Positions 56,400-64,000 of a stretch of DNA of 64,000 nucleotides are shown one piece after another (the stretch's first letter is position 1; the number at the start of each line of letters is the position of its first letter). The DNA lies in the NCBI RefSeq assembly GCF_012986595.1, contig NZ_JAAQYM010000002.1, positions 124,001 through 188,000 on the forward strand, read 5' to 3'. The stretch is from Pseudomonas koreensis. GTDB lineage: Bacteria > Pseudomonadota > Gammaproteobacteria > Pseudomonadales > Pseudomonadaceae. The notes under the pieces are model-generated. The model was given only the letters and a program-made list of their open reading frames with translations, had not been told where the DNA came from and made no database searches. Position numbers and translations under genes: made by a program.

Positions 56400-57194
56400 T
56401 CAGCTCTCTACCAACGCCAGACGTTCACGACCGTGGATCGCGCGCTCGGTGGTTTCCAGCTGCATGCAGCGCTCCAGGAACAGGTACATGTAGTCGTAAC
56501 TCTTGCACACTGCCTGGCGCAGCTCGGTCTGCAACGCCTGGCTCGGGTTCATGCCCGCCAGCGTGCAGATGATTTCCAGCGCTTCCCACGGATGGGCGTC
56601 GTCATACTGGGCGTGCATCTTCAGCCACTTCATGGCGCGCTTGCGCTCCTCTTCGGGGAACGCCGCAGCGTACACACCCGTAGAGCAGACCAGCGCCGAC
56701 CACTCACCGGTCGCGCCCTCGATGGCATAGTTGGTGGCGGCGATGGCGACGATCAGCGAATCCGCCGAACTGGTGTGCCAGCACCAATGACTCAAGGCAT
56801 GCAACTCGGGCGGCACTTGCTGAGCCTGCAGATCCTCAAGGCTGACCCCATGGGCGCGACTCCAGTTCAGCCAGTAGTCGGCATGGTTGAGTTCGACGCG
56901 AATGTTGCGCATCAACCAGCGGCGCGCCATGTCCTCCCCAGGATGGCGGGCAAACTTGGTCTTGGTGAGGTTCTGCGCCATATACAACGCAAACTGTTCA
57001 ACAACGGGCCAGCCCCCGATCAGGTACTGACGCATAGTCTTGGCGCTGAGCTTGTTATCGCGCATGCGCTGGTACAGTTCATGTTCAACAACCCGGCGCT
57101 TGCTCTCGCTGCAGTCCAGAATGAGCTGTTGTGCCCAGGCTGGATAACTTGCAGCTTCCATGAGTGGTCCGGTTCGGTTGAATGTGTCGATCAC
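56400..57194 (-). CDS. PqqC/TenA-like (iron-containing redox enzyme family) protein
   Basis: A 264-residue all-helical protein. The GTG at 57194 follows AAGGAG at ideal spacing; an ATG 11 codons later is possible. Helices carry VVEHELYQRMRDNKLSAKTM, LIGGWPVVEQFALYMAQNL, NIRVELNHADYWLNWSRAHG, ATNYAIEGATGEWSALV and HAQYDDAHPWEALEII, the haem-oxygenase-like fold with potential ligands E, H and D of the TenA_C/PqqC group. The catalytic role is unknown; homologues are sometimes called TenA family regulators without proof. It follows the sensor c-di-GMP gene by 46 bases on the same strand. Confidence 0.82.
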   Translation of the reverse strand: MIDTFNRTGPLMEAASYPAWAQQLILDCSESKRRVVEHELYQRMRDNKLSAKTMRQYLIGGWPVVEQFALYMAQNLTKTKFARHPGEDMARRWLMRNIRVELNHADYWLNWSRAHGVSLEDLQAQQVPPELHALSHWCWHTSSADSLIVAIAATNYAIEGATGEWSALVCSTGVYAAAFPEEERKRAMKWLKMHAQYDDAHPWEALEIICTLAGMNPSQALQTELRQAVCKSYDYMYLFLERCMQLETTERAIHGRERLALVES

Positions 57195-57240
57195 TGTTCG
57201 GCTCCTTTTGATTTGTGATTGTAAGGATCGGCAAGAGATT

Positions 57241-59700
57241 TCAACGGAACGTGCCAGGCGCCTTGAACAACAACGGCTGCGGTCTGGCGGGCCGACTTTG
57301 CAAACTGTCGCAGGTAAACAACTGCGGGCGTTCGATGACGTAACCCTGAGCGTAATCCACCCCGATTTCAAGCAATGCCTGCTCGATCTGGGTTGTTTCA
57401 ACAAACTCGGCAATTGTCTGCTTACCCATGACATGTCCGATGTGATTGATCACTTCGACCATTGCACGGTTAATCGGGTCGTCCAGCATATCCTTTACGA
57501 AACTCCCGTCGATCTTCAGGAAGTCTACAGGCAAATGTTTCAAATAAGCGAATGAAGACATTCCGGCACAAAAGTCATCGAGCGAGAAGTAACAACCTAA
57601 GCCTTTGAGTTCATTAATAAATCTAATTGCACTACCGAGATTGGCAATTGCACTGGTTTCGGTAATTTCAAAACAAATCATTTCAGGTGGTATGGCGTAA
57701 CTAACAAACTGTTCGCGCAGAAAGTGCAAGAACGCGTCATCTCCGATAGTAATGCCTGAAAGATTAATCGCACACATTGCCAATGGGCCTTCATGTTGTT
57801 CAGCAATACATTGGGCAATGACTTTAAAAACATTTTCGACGACCCAACGGTCAAGTTGACTCATCAGGCCATAACGTTCGGCCGCCGGAATGAAACTGTC
57901 CGGCAGAATCATCCGGCCAGCCTCGTCATGCAGGCGCAGGAGAATTTCGATGTGCCCGCCACTGTCAGCCGTGGCGCCCAACGGGGCGATCTCCTGGGCA
58001 TAAAGGCAGAAGCGGTTTTCTTCCAGCGCCATGTGCAAGCGCTGCACCCAGGCCATCTCCCCGAAGCGCAAGGACAATTCCGAATCGTCGGCGTGGTAGA
58101 CCTGCACCCGGTTACGGCCCTTCTCCTTGGCCATGTAGCACGCCATGTCGGCCGCGCGCAGCGACGTCTCAAGGGTGGTCGGGGTCTGGGCGATGTGCAC
58201 CAGGCCGATACTTACCGTGGTCAAGAACGGCCTGCCCTTCCACACGAAGTGCAGGTTCTGCACGGTCTGGCGCAGGCTCTCGGCGATTTTTTCTGCAGCC
58301 TCCGGCGCACAGTTTTCCAGCAGGATGCCGAACTCGTCTCCGCCCAGCCGCGCCAGGGTGTCGCCCTCGCGCAGGCCGGACTGCAACAGCGTGCAGATGT
58401 GCCGCAGCAATTCATCGCCAGCCGCGTGACCGCAGGTGTCGTTGACCAGTTTGAACTGGTCCAGGTCAAGGAACATCAGCGCATGCCGGCCAGTCTGGCG
58501 CGTCAGGTTGTGCAGCGCCTGCTCCAGGCGGTATTCGAACTCGCGGCGGTTGGCCAGACCGGTAAGCGCATCGTGGGTCGCCTGCCACGACAGGTTTGCG
58601 ATATATTGCCGCTCCTGGGTCATGTCGTGCAGCACCAGCACCGTGCCACTGATTTTTTCCGCATTGCGGATCGGCGCACCGACCAGCGTCACAGACACCG
58701 TGCTGCCGTCCAGGCGCTGAATCAGCTTCGAGTGCTCGCTGCCGCCGACCAGTTTGCCGCTGAGGATATGCTCGATCAGCGTCAGCCCTTCAGTCTGGGC
58801 ATTGTCGTCCAGCAGGTTGAACAGCGCGGCCAGGGGCAGGCCCGCGGCGTGCTCGGCCTTCCAGTGGGTCATGGCCTCGGCCGCCGGGTTCATGTAATCG
58901 ATCGCGCCGTTGACGTCGGTGGTGATCACCCCGTCGCCGATCGATTGCAGGGTGATGTGCGCCCGATCCTTTTCCAGTTGCAGCGCCTGGGCGAAGGCGT
59001 GGCGTTGCTTGAGCAGTTTGTGGGTGCGCAACAGTGCCAGCACGATCAACCCCAGCGCCGTGGCCAGATTGGTGAACAGCAGCAGCCGCAGGATCATCCG
59101 CGAACCTTCGCCCAAGGCATCACTGAACGCCTTGGCCGCCGGCGTCACGCCGTCGTTGATGGCAAAGATCCGTGCTTTCCAGCGCTGGATGTCAGCCGCT
59201 GTCGCGACGTTCTGGCTGATGCCTTGATGCATCTCACGCGCGACATTGTCCAACTGGATCAGATAGGCATCGCCAATCGTCCAGCGGTCGATTGCGGTTT
59301 CCAGATAACTGAAATGGCGAAAATTGAGGTACAGCCAGATCAGACTCGAGACGTCGTCGGGATGGTTGCCCCCCTTGAGGATCCCCTCCCGCGCCGCCTG
59401 CAGGTCCGGCGGCTGTCGATCGAGGGCCAGACGCAACTCATGACCGCCCTGCGGCACGGCAATTGCGCCCTTGTACTTGAGGAAGATCGCCTCGTCGCGG
59501 CTATCGGCGTAGAGGTTCAGGTAATAGATGGCGTCCTTCTGGCCCTTGGACCACAGGCTCTCACCGGCCACATAGCCGCGAACGGCCGACAGGACGTAAA
59601 GACTCACGCCCCCCAATAACGCCTGAAATAACACGACGGCAATAAATGGCCAGACGATGCCCAACAACCGTGGCGTTCCGAGAGTCCTTTTTTGCTTCAT
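57241..59700 (-). CDS. Membrane PAS-GGDEF-EAL cyclic-di-GMP protein
   Basis: An 819-residue protein. Membrane segments near 13-37 and 200-225 enclose a periplasmic sensor of about 160 residues. A PAS domain (about 240-370; GDGVITTDVNGAIDYMNPAA) leads to GGDEF with intact LGGDEFG near 453 and I-site REGD five residues before it. The EAL domain (about 555-805) has EIL in place of EAL (HIEILLRLHDE), but AINLSG, ETSAI, DDFCAGMSS, KIDGSF and AEFVET are present. It could make or break c-di-GMP; hydrolysis is more likely. Upstream of the PqqC-like gene, probably the same transcript. The periplasmic ligand is unknown. Confidence 0.94.
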   Translation of the reverse strand: MKQKRTLGTPRLLGIVWPFIAVVLFQALLGGVSLYVLSAVRGYVAGESLWSKGQKDAIYYLNLYADSRDEAIFLKYKGAIAVPQGGHELRLALDRQPPDLQAAREGILKGGNHPDDVSSLIWLYLNFRHFSYLETAIDRWTIGDAYLIQLDNVAREMHQGISQNVATAADIQRWKARIFAINDGVTPAAKAFSDALGEGSRMILRLLLFTNLATALGLIVLALLRTHKLLKQRHAFAQALQLEKDRAHITLQSIGDGVITTDVNGAIDYMNPAAEAMTHWKAEHAAGLPLAALFNLLDDNAQTEGLTLIEHILSGKLVGGSEHSKLIQRLDGSTVSVTLVGAPIRNAEKISGTVLVLHDMTQERQYIANLSWQATHDALTGLANRREFEYRLEQALHNLTRQTGRHALMFLDLDQFKLVNDTCGHAAGDELLRHICTLLQSGLREGDTLARLGGDEFGILLENCAPEAAEKIAESLRQTVQNLHFVWKGRPFLTTVSIGLVHIAQTPTTLETSLRAADMACYMAKEKGRNRVQVYHADDSELSLRFGEMAWVQRLHMALEENRFCLYAQEIAPLGATADSGGHIEILLRLHDEAGRMILPDSFIPAAERYGLMSQLDRWVVENVFKVIAQCIAEQHEGPLAMCAINLSGITIGDDAFLHFLREQFVSYAIPPEMICFEITETSAIANLGSAIRFINELKGLGCYFSLDDFCAGMSSFAYLKHLPVDFLKIDGSFVKDMLDDPINRAMVEVINHIGHVMGKQTIAEFVETTQIEQALLEIGVDYAQGYVIERPQLFTCDSLQSRPARPQPLLFKAPGTFR

Positions 59701-59874
59701 GAGGTCCTTTGTGCACGCACTGCCAACTTCAAGAGGAGACCGCTCAAGCTAGCCTAGGGGGCGATTACCCTTCCGGCAAGCATGGACGCAAATGAACCTG
59801 CGATACGTATGTACCGCACAGCCAGCAAGCGAAGGTTTGACACTGCGGCTCTTTCTCACTCAAGAGCCCTTTAC

Positions 59875-62800
59875 ATGACTTCAACGACCTCAACGACTTC
59901 AACAACTTCCACGCCCACGCCCACGCCGTTACAACGTCACGCCGGCCAACAGGCTGAATATACGGCGCTGTTAAGCGCCCTGCATGACGTAAAACGTCAC
60001 GCCACCTCGCTCGGCGATTTCTACTTTTCACCGCGCAGCCATTCGCCGTTATCCATCGAGCACGCTCACGCGCGAAATCGCTGGCAGTCGCTGCTCACGT
60101 CGCCGGGAGACAACGAGCTGTCCAAATACCTGCGAACCGTTGAAGGGAGGCCCACGGAAATCGACAGCGTTGGCGAACAGTGCGTTATTAGCGGGACCCT
60201 CCTTGATGGCAGCGGTACCACCTACAAAATCAGCGACACTGAAAAGTTGCTTAGTAGCGTTCAGTCCTTTCAACGAGCGATCCTGAGCATCGGCGGACAT
60301 CTTCGCTCCGACAGCTTGCTGCCCTTGCCTCAGGTACTGAAGTTTTATGGTCTCAGCGTTCCGGCCAGACAAACCGAGGCGAGCCTGGTCCGGCTTACGG
60401 AAGAGATTGAAGAAAAACGCGCCATCCACCGACTCAATCTTGAACAGGGCACGCCACTCGGCACGCTGATCGACCCCAGCGAGCATTACGCCGTCAGCTT
60501 GATCATCAGCGAGCTTCTTGGCGGTGAAGCCGGCTCGGTTATCGAACGGCTGATCGGCGAGGTAAAACCTGCGCTGACGGCTCACCAACTGCAAACCACC
60601 CCTACCGCCTGCCTCGCCGCCATGCTCGACACGCCCACGGCACGCGATACTGGCCTGCGCCTGCTGAAAACCCTGAACTGGTACGGCGCGGCGGCAGCGG
60701 ATGAACCCACCGCCCCGGACATCGCGGCACGCCTGGTACTTGAAGCCTTGCGGATCTGGTATGAGCTGACGCCTGCCGAGGCACCGCAGAGCATCGTTGG
60801 TTACGATCTGCAGAACCCTGCCAACCATGGCCGGAGCTACGCGGATATCCGCAAGGATTTCCTGCAACACCTGATGACGTCGGTGCGCGCCACCACCCCG
60901 ACCGAGCAGGCCCTGCTGGGACGACTCTGCGTACCCTGGTTTCCCATCGAGTTTCAGGTGCGCGATATTCCGCCCGATCTGCCCTATTGCACCTCACCGG
61001 TCTGGGTCAACTTCGTGCACGGTGTGCATCTGGCCCAGACGCTCGACCCGGGTCTGCTGCAGCGCCTGACCTTTCAACAGTTGGTCGATCTGCCGCTGAA
61101 AAGAAGCGCCGACGCCACTGAAGCCGAGCTGCAGTTGATCACCCTCACGCGCATCCCGGCCGCCATGCGCTGGGCGGCAGCCACCGGTGCGACGGTGACC
61201 GACTCACCCGGCACAGCGCCGCACGACAATCAGCTGGAAGCGATCAAGGCACTGGACGCACACAATACGCAGCTGAACCAGACCATTGTCCAACTGAGCC
61301 TTGAACCACCCCAACGTCTGCAACTGGCAAAAGAGCAACTGAAGGGGGCGATGTCCAATGATCTGTGGGCGAGGACGGGCCTGCTTTTGAACATACGCTT
61401 GATGCGTAACGCTCCGCGCACCACAACACGCAGCACGCGCGCCCTGATCGATGGCCCCGATGTGCCCCAACCACACTGGCCACTGCCTGAGGTCTACGCC
61501 TCCGGGGGACTGACGACCGACACAAAATGGTACGTCACCACCAATGGTCGGACCGCCAGTGAATGGATCAGTCTGAACGCCGCAAACGTGCTGCAAACGG
61601 GCACTTTGGCCTCTGCCACCGCGGACAACCGATCATCGGTGTTTCCAAAAAACTGCACGCTGCCCGACATCGGCAAACTGTTCGACCAACGGTTCACCAA
61701 CTACCTGACCAAGACCAAAGCCGCTTACGAGCACCTGATCAGATGCCAACTGGCGACGCTGCCCTGGGAAGATCGCCAGGCCCTTGAGCACGGGCAGATC
61801 CAGATCCTGACGTTGCGCAAGGCAACCCGGCTCGTTCCAGCCTTGCTTGAAAACGCGAAGAACAGATTGCCGTTCAGAGTACGCATGGGGTTTGTCCTGC
61901 AAGTGACCTGTGGCCCCACCGTGCGCTTCATCGAGTGCATACCCCGTGCCGGCGTAATCCGCCCCCGCCCGGATCTGAACAAGGGCCTCAAAGGTGGCCG
62001 ATTCACGCCAGCGCTTGAGCCGCAACGAGGGCGAACCCGCGAACAATTGATTTCCCGGTTCAAGGCTCGCCCCTTGCCGTTCGACTGGAAAGCCCATGAA
62101 CAAGGCACGAAGCCTGCACGCGACGCAAGGTGCGTCGGCATCCTTGATGCCCTGAACGACACCCCCGAGCTGCCGCATCCACTCCCGGTTGTACACCTTG
62201 AGATGACCCACGAGCTGACGTTGTCTTCCGCTCGCTGCGCGGCGATTGCCAGCTATATCGCCCATCACTGGTTCTATACCGATGAGGCGAAAATGCGTGA
62301 AGACGCTTTCGGCGTGACGGCGTTCGAACGCGACAGTAACCGCAAACACTGGTTACACAGCATCAAGCCTTTCATTCCATTCTGGGGCAGCCTGGAGGAC
62401 CTCATGTCGGACCAGTACGGTGACCGCGTCATGGGCGCCATCAGTCTGATAATCGATATCGTGTCCTTCGGCATTCCCTTGGGAAAATTCGCCGCCGGCA
62501 GTATCAGGCTCGTGGTCCAGGCCGGCAGAATGAACATTCGCGCGACGATTCCGGGATTTACCAAACTGTCACGCAAATTCCTTACTGACACGCTGAAAAA
62601 CCTCAATCCGCTGGATGGCCTGCCCGACCTGGTGCGGTTGTCCGCGCGTGGGGTGAAAAGCGCCGGGCGCGCGGTTGCTGCCCTGGAGAATCAAGCCTTG
62701 TTCCAGTTGAAAAGACTGGCCGGCCGAGCAGACGACTACGACCTGCTCAGCCACTTGCCGCAGGCCACCGCCCCCGGACGCTGGCAGCCGCTGAACCACG

Positions 62801-64000
62801 CTGATCGACTGGCCGTGATCAAGGGCATTGAAGACGTCCCGGTCCGTCGAATCGGCGGGCCAGGAAATCGCCACTTTCTGCTCGATCCGCTATCAGGCCA
62901 GCCTTTTGGGCCGGCGCTGACGACAGAACGGCATCAGGTGTCCTTCGGCCGCTCCCACTACAGCCCGCTGAAAAAGACCGACGAGGAGATTTTCGTCGAA
63001 CTCGCAGACGATTCACGGGTGCATCAGTTGCTGGAGGTTGACGGCCGTTCCACGGTATTCATTGACGATGTGCCCTATCGGCTGGACGGCGATGAACTGC
63101 GTCGCGTCGACATGCTCGACGACAGCAAGCAATGGACCCTGCCCTCTTGCCGACCGCGCCGCATGCCGGGCAGCTCGCCTGATTGCCTCGCCAGCTACGT
63201 CACCGGCGAGCCCGCGTCGACGCCGGCCATCGGTAGCATCGACAAGACCAAGGGGTATGCGCCATGGTTCGGCGACAGGCTTTCAACTCCCGCTCCGCTG
63301 CCCAACCAGCGCGGCGAGTTCATGGCCGTCGACAGCAAGCTTTACTCGATCATTGATGGCCGTTCGACCTTGTTTCGCGGCGACCTTGCCCGACTGGGAT
63401 TCACAGGCGGCAGGCTTGTGCCCAAGCGGCAGATCAACGCGACGCTGCAATTTCGCAAAGGCATTTATGCACGCCTGGACATCGGCGCCACGTATGACCA
63501 TCTGAATGACTCACACCGAGTCGGCGCAATCATGCTGCCCGCCATCGATGACTCGGCCAGCTACGTGTTCTTTCGGGTCAATACTCAGGAGTACTACCAG
63601 GCGACGATCAAAAAAGGCCAGGTACCGGGCAATCAATTGAGCTTCACCCGCCTGCTACCCGCCGACATGGCAGACGGTACGCTGGGCGCCGAGCTGTTGA
63701 CGGTGTATACCGGCTCGTTGAACGCCAACAACATCGTGCGCATCCATGGCCTCGAGGCCGTCGAGCGGGCGATGAAAACCATGGAGGACCTGGCCATTCC
63801 CCTGGGTACGTCCGCCCATCCGCCGGCCAACCTGAAATGGCTGAAAGTCGACACCAGCCCGGGGGAGGCGCTGATGTTCGATCACTCCACACGCATGATC
63901 GTCACCCGCCTGCCCAATGGCGCCAGCAGCTGGACACGCAGCAAGGAAGCGCCGCAGGCCTTTCGCCTGCGGACAGCAGAAATCTTCGACACGCTGTTTC
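59875..64000 (+). CDS. Giant dermonecrotic-toxin-like (DUF6543-type) protein, 3' end beyond the window
   Basis: An open frame from the ATG at 59875 to the window end, 1375 codons with no stop. AAGAG lies 8 bases before the start. Residues 1-19 are a Thr/Ser/Pro repeat encoded by 9-base units; there is no signal peptide. The middle (about 25-800) is helical. Near 835-885 is IKPFIPFWGSLEDLMSDQYG then a hydrophobic run MGAISLIIDIVSFGIPLGKF, a pattern I associate with the DUF6543/dermonecrotic-toxin-like proteins of fluorescent pseudomonads, perhaps a translocation region. Later residues are beta-rich (RSTVFIDDVPYRL, RSTLFRGDLARLG). No catalytic motif is recognised in the visible part. The family call is tentative and the activity unknown. 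Confidence 0.7.
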   Translation, partial: MTSTTSTTSTTSTPTPTPLQRHAGQQAEYTALLSALHDVKRHATSLGDFYFSPRSHSPLSIEHAHARNRWQSLLTSPGDNELSKYLRTVEGRPTEIDSVGEQCVISGTLLDGSGTTYKISDTEKLLSSVQSFQRAILSIGGHLRSDSLLPLPQVLKFYGLSVPARQTEASLVRLTEEIEEKRAIHRLNLEQGTPLGTLIDPSEHYAVSLIISELLGGEAGSVIERLIGEVKPALTAHQLQTTPTACLAAMLDTPTARDTGLRLLKTLNWYGAAAADEPTAPDIAARLVLEALRIWYELTPAEAPQSIVGYDLQNPANHGRSYADIRKDFLQHLMTSVRATTPTEQALLGRLCVPWFPIEFQVRDIPPDLPYCTSPVWVNFVHGVHLAQTLDPGLLQRLTFQQLVDLPLKRSADATEAELQLITLTRIPAAMRWAAATGATVTDSPGTAPHDNQLEAIKALDAHNTQLNQTIVQLSLEPPQRLQLAKEQLKGAMSNDLWARTGLLLNIRLMRNAPRTTTRSTRALIDGPDVPQPHWPLPEVYASGGLTTDTKWYVTTNGRTASEWISLNAANVLQTGTLASATADNRSSVFPKNCTLPDIGKLFDQRFTNYLTKTKAAYEHLIRCQLATLPWEDRQALEHGQIQILTLRKATRLVPALLENAKNRLPFRVRMGFVLQVTCGPTVRFIECIPRAGVIRPRPDLNKGLKGGRFTPALEPQRGRTREQLISRFKARPLPFDWKAHEQGTKPARDARCVGILDALNDTPELPHPLPVVHLEMTHELTLSSARCAAIASYIAHHWFYTDEAKMREDAFGVTAFERDSNRKHWLHSIKPFIPFWGSLEDLMSDQYGDRVMGAISLIIDIVSFGIPLGKFAAGSIRLVVQAGRMNIRATIPGFTKLSRKFLTDTLKNLNPLDGLPDLVRLSARGVKSAGRAVAALENQALFQLKRLAGRADDYDLLSHLPQATAPGRWQPLNHADRLAVIKGIEDVPVRRIGGPGNRHFLLDPLSGQPFGPALTTERHQVSFGRSHYSPLKKTDEEIFVELADDSRVHQLLEVDGRSTVFIDDVPYRLDGDELRRVDMLDDSKQWTLPSCRPRRMPGSSPDCLASYVTGEPASTPAIGSIDKTKGYAPWFGDRLSTPAPLPNQRGEFMAVDSKLYSIIDGRSTLFRGDLARLGFTGGRLVPKRQINATLQFRKGIYARLDIGATYDHLNDSHRVGAIMLPAIDDSASYVFFRVNTQEYYQATIKKGQVPGNQLSFTRLLPADMADGTLGAELLTVYTGSLNANNIVRIHGLEAVERAMKTMEDLAIPLGTSAHPPANLKWLKVDTSPGEALMFDHSTRMIVTRLPNGASSWTRSKEAPQAFRLRTAEIFDTLF

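Overview
The window looks like a chromosomal segment of a Pseudomonas of the fluorescens group. The evidence is the GC-rich housekeeping genes, the tyrA-aroA fusion, the serC-pheA-hisC-tyrA/aroA-cmk-rpsA-ihfB block placed beside an O-antigen locus that ends in wbpM as in P. aeruginosa, the mtnA/mtaD-ubiG-mupP-yciK block, and many paired REP-type palindromes of the kind common in fluorescent pseudomonads. No tRNA, rRNA, CRISPR array, prophage or complete insertion sequence was seen.

Layout. 1-8 kb holds a lytic transglycosylase cut by the left edge, TatD, a chemotaxis receptor with an Anr-type box in front, and envelope or hypothetical genes (CHAD, thioesterase, lipoprotein, patatin). 8-16.2 kb is a complete kdpFABCDE high-affinity potassium system on the minus strand, with a candidate KdpE box upstream of kdpF. 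16.6-21.2 kb holds an ethanolamine-type permease behind a good sigma-54 promoter, a DUF2897 protein, a TetR regulator, and an SDR/beta-ketoacyl synthase operon whose promoter contains a palindrome.

21.5-37.5 kb is the O-antigen region, visibly more AT-rich in its central genes. A long Wzz lies on the plus strand. On the minus strand the transcription order is wzz, wzx, wzy, glycosyltransferase, wbjB-wbjC-wbjD, wbjE, wbjF-like, wbpL, wbpM, comEA. Together these should make UDP-L-FucNAc and a 4-reduced UDP-6-deoxy-HexNAc, start the unit with WbpL, add two further sugars, flip, polymerise and control chain length. 37.5-49.7 kb is the conserved ihfB-rpsA-cmk-aroA-hisC-pheA-serC-gyrA block. 50-55 kb joins methylthioadenosine salvage (mtnA, mtaD) to ubiG, mupP and yciK. 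55-60 kb carries two cyclic-di-GMP proteins and a PqqC/TenA-like protein.

The window closes inside a very large plus-strand reading frame of at least 1375 codons from 59875, open at the right edge. It resembles the giant dermonecrotic-toxin-like (DUF6543-type) proteins of fluorescent pseudomonads and is the least understood gene here. Family names are given from recognition of motifs and gene order; no database search was run.
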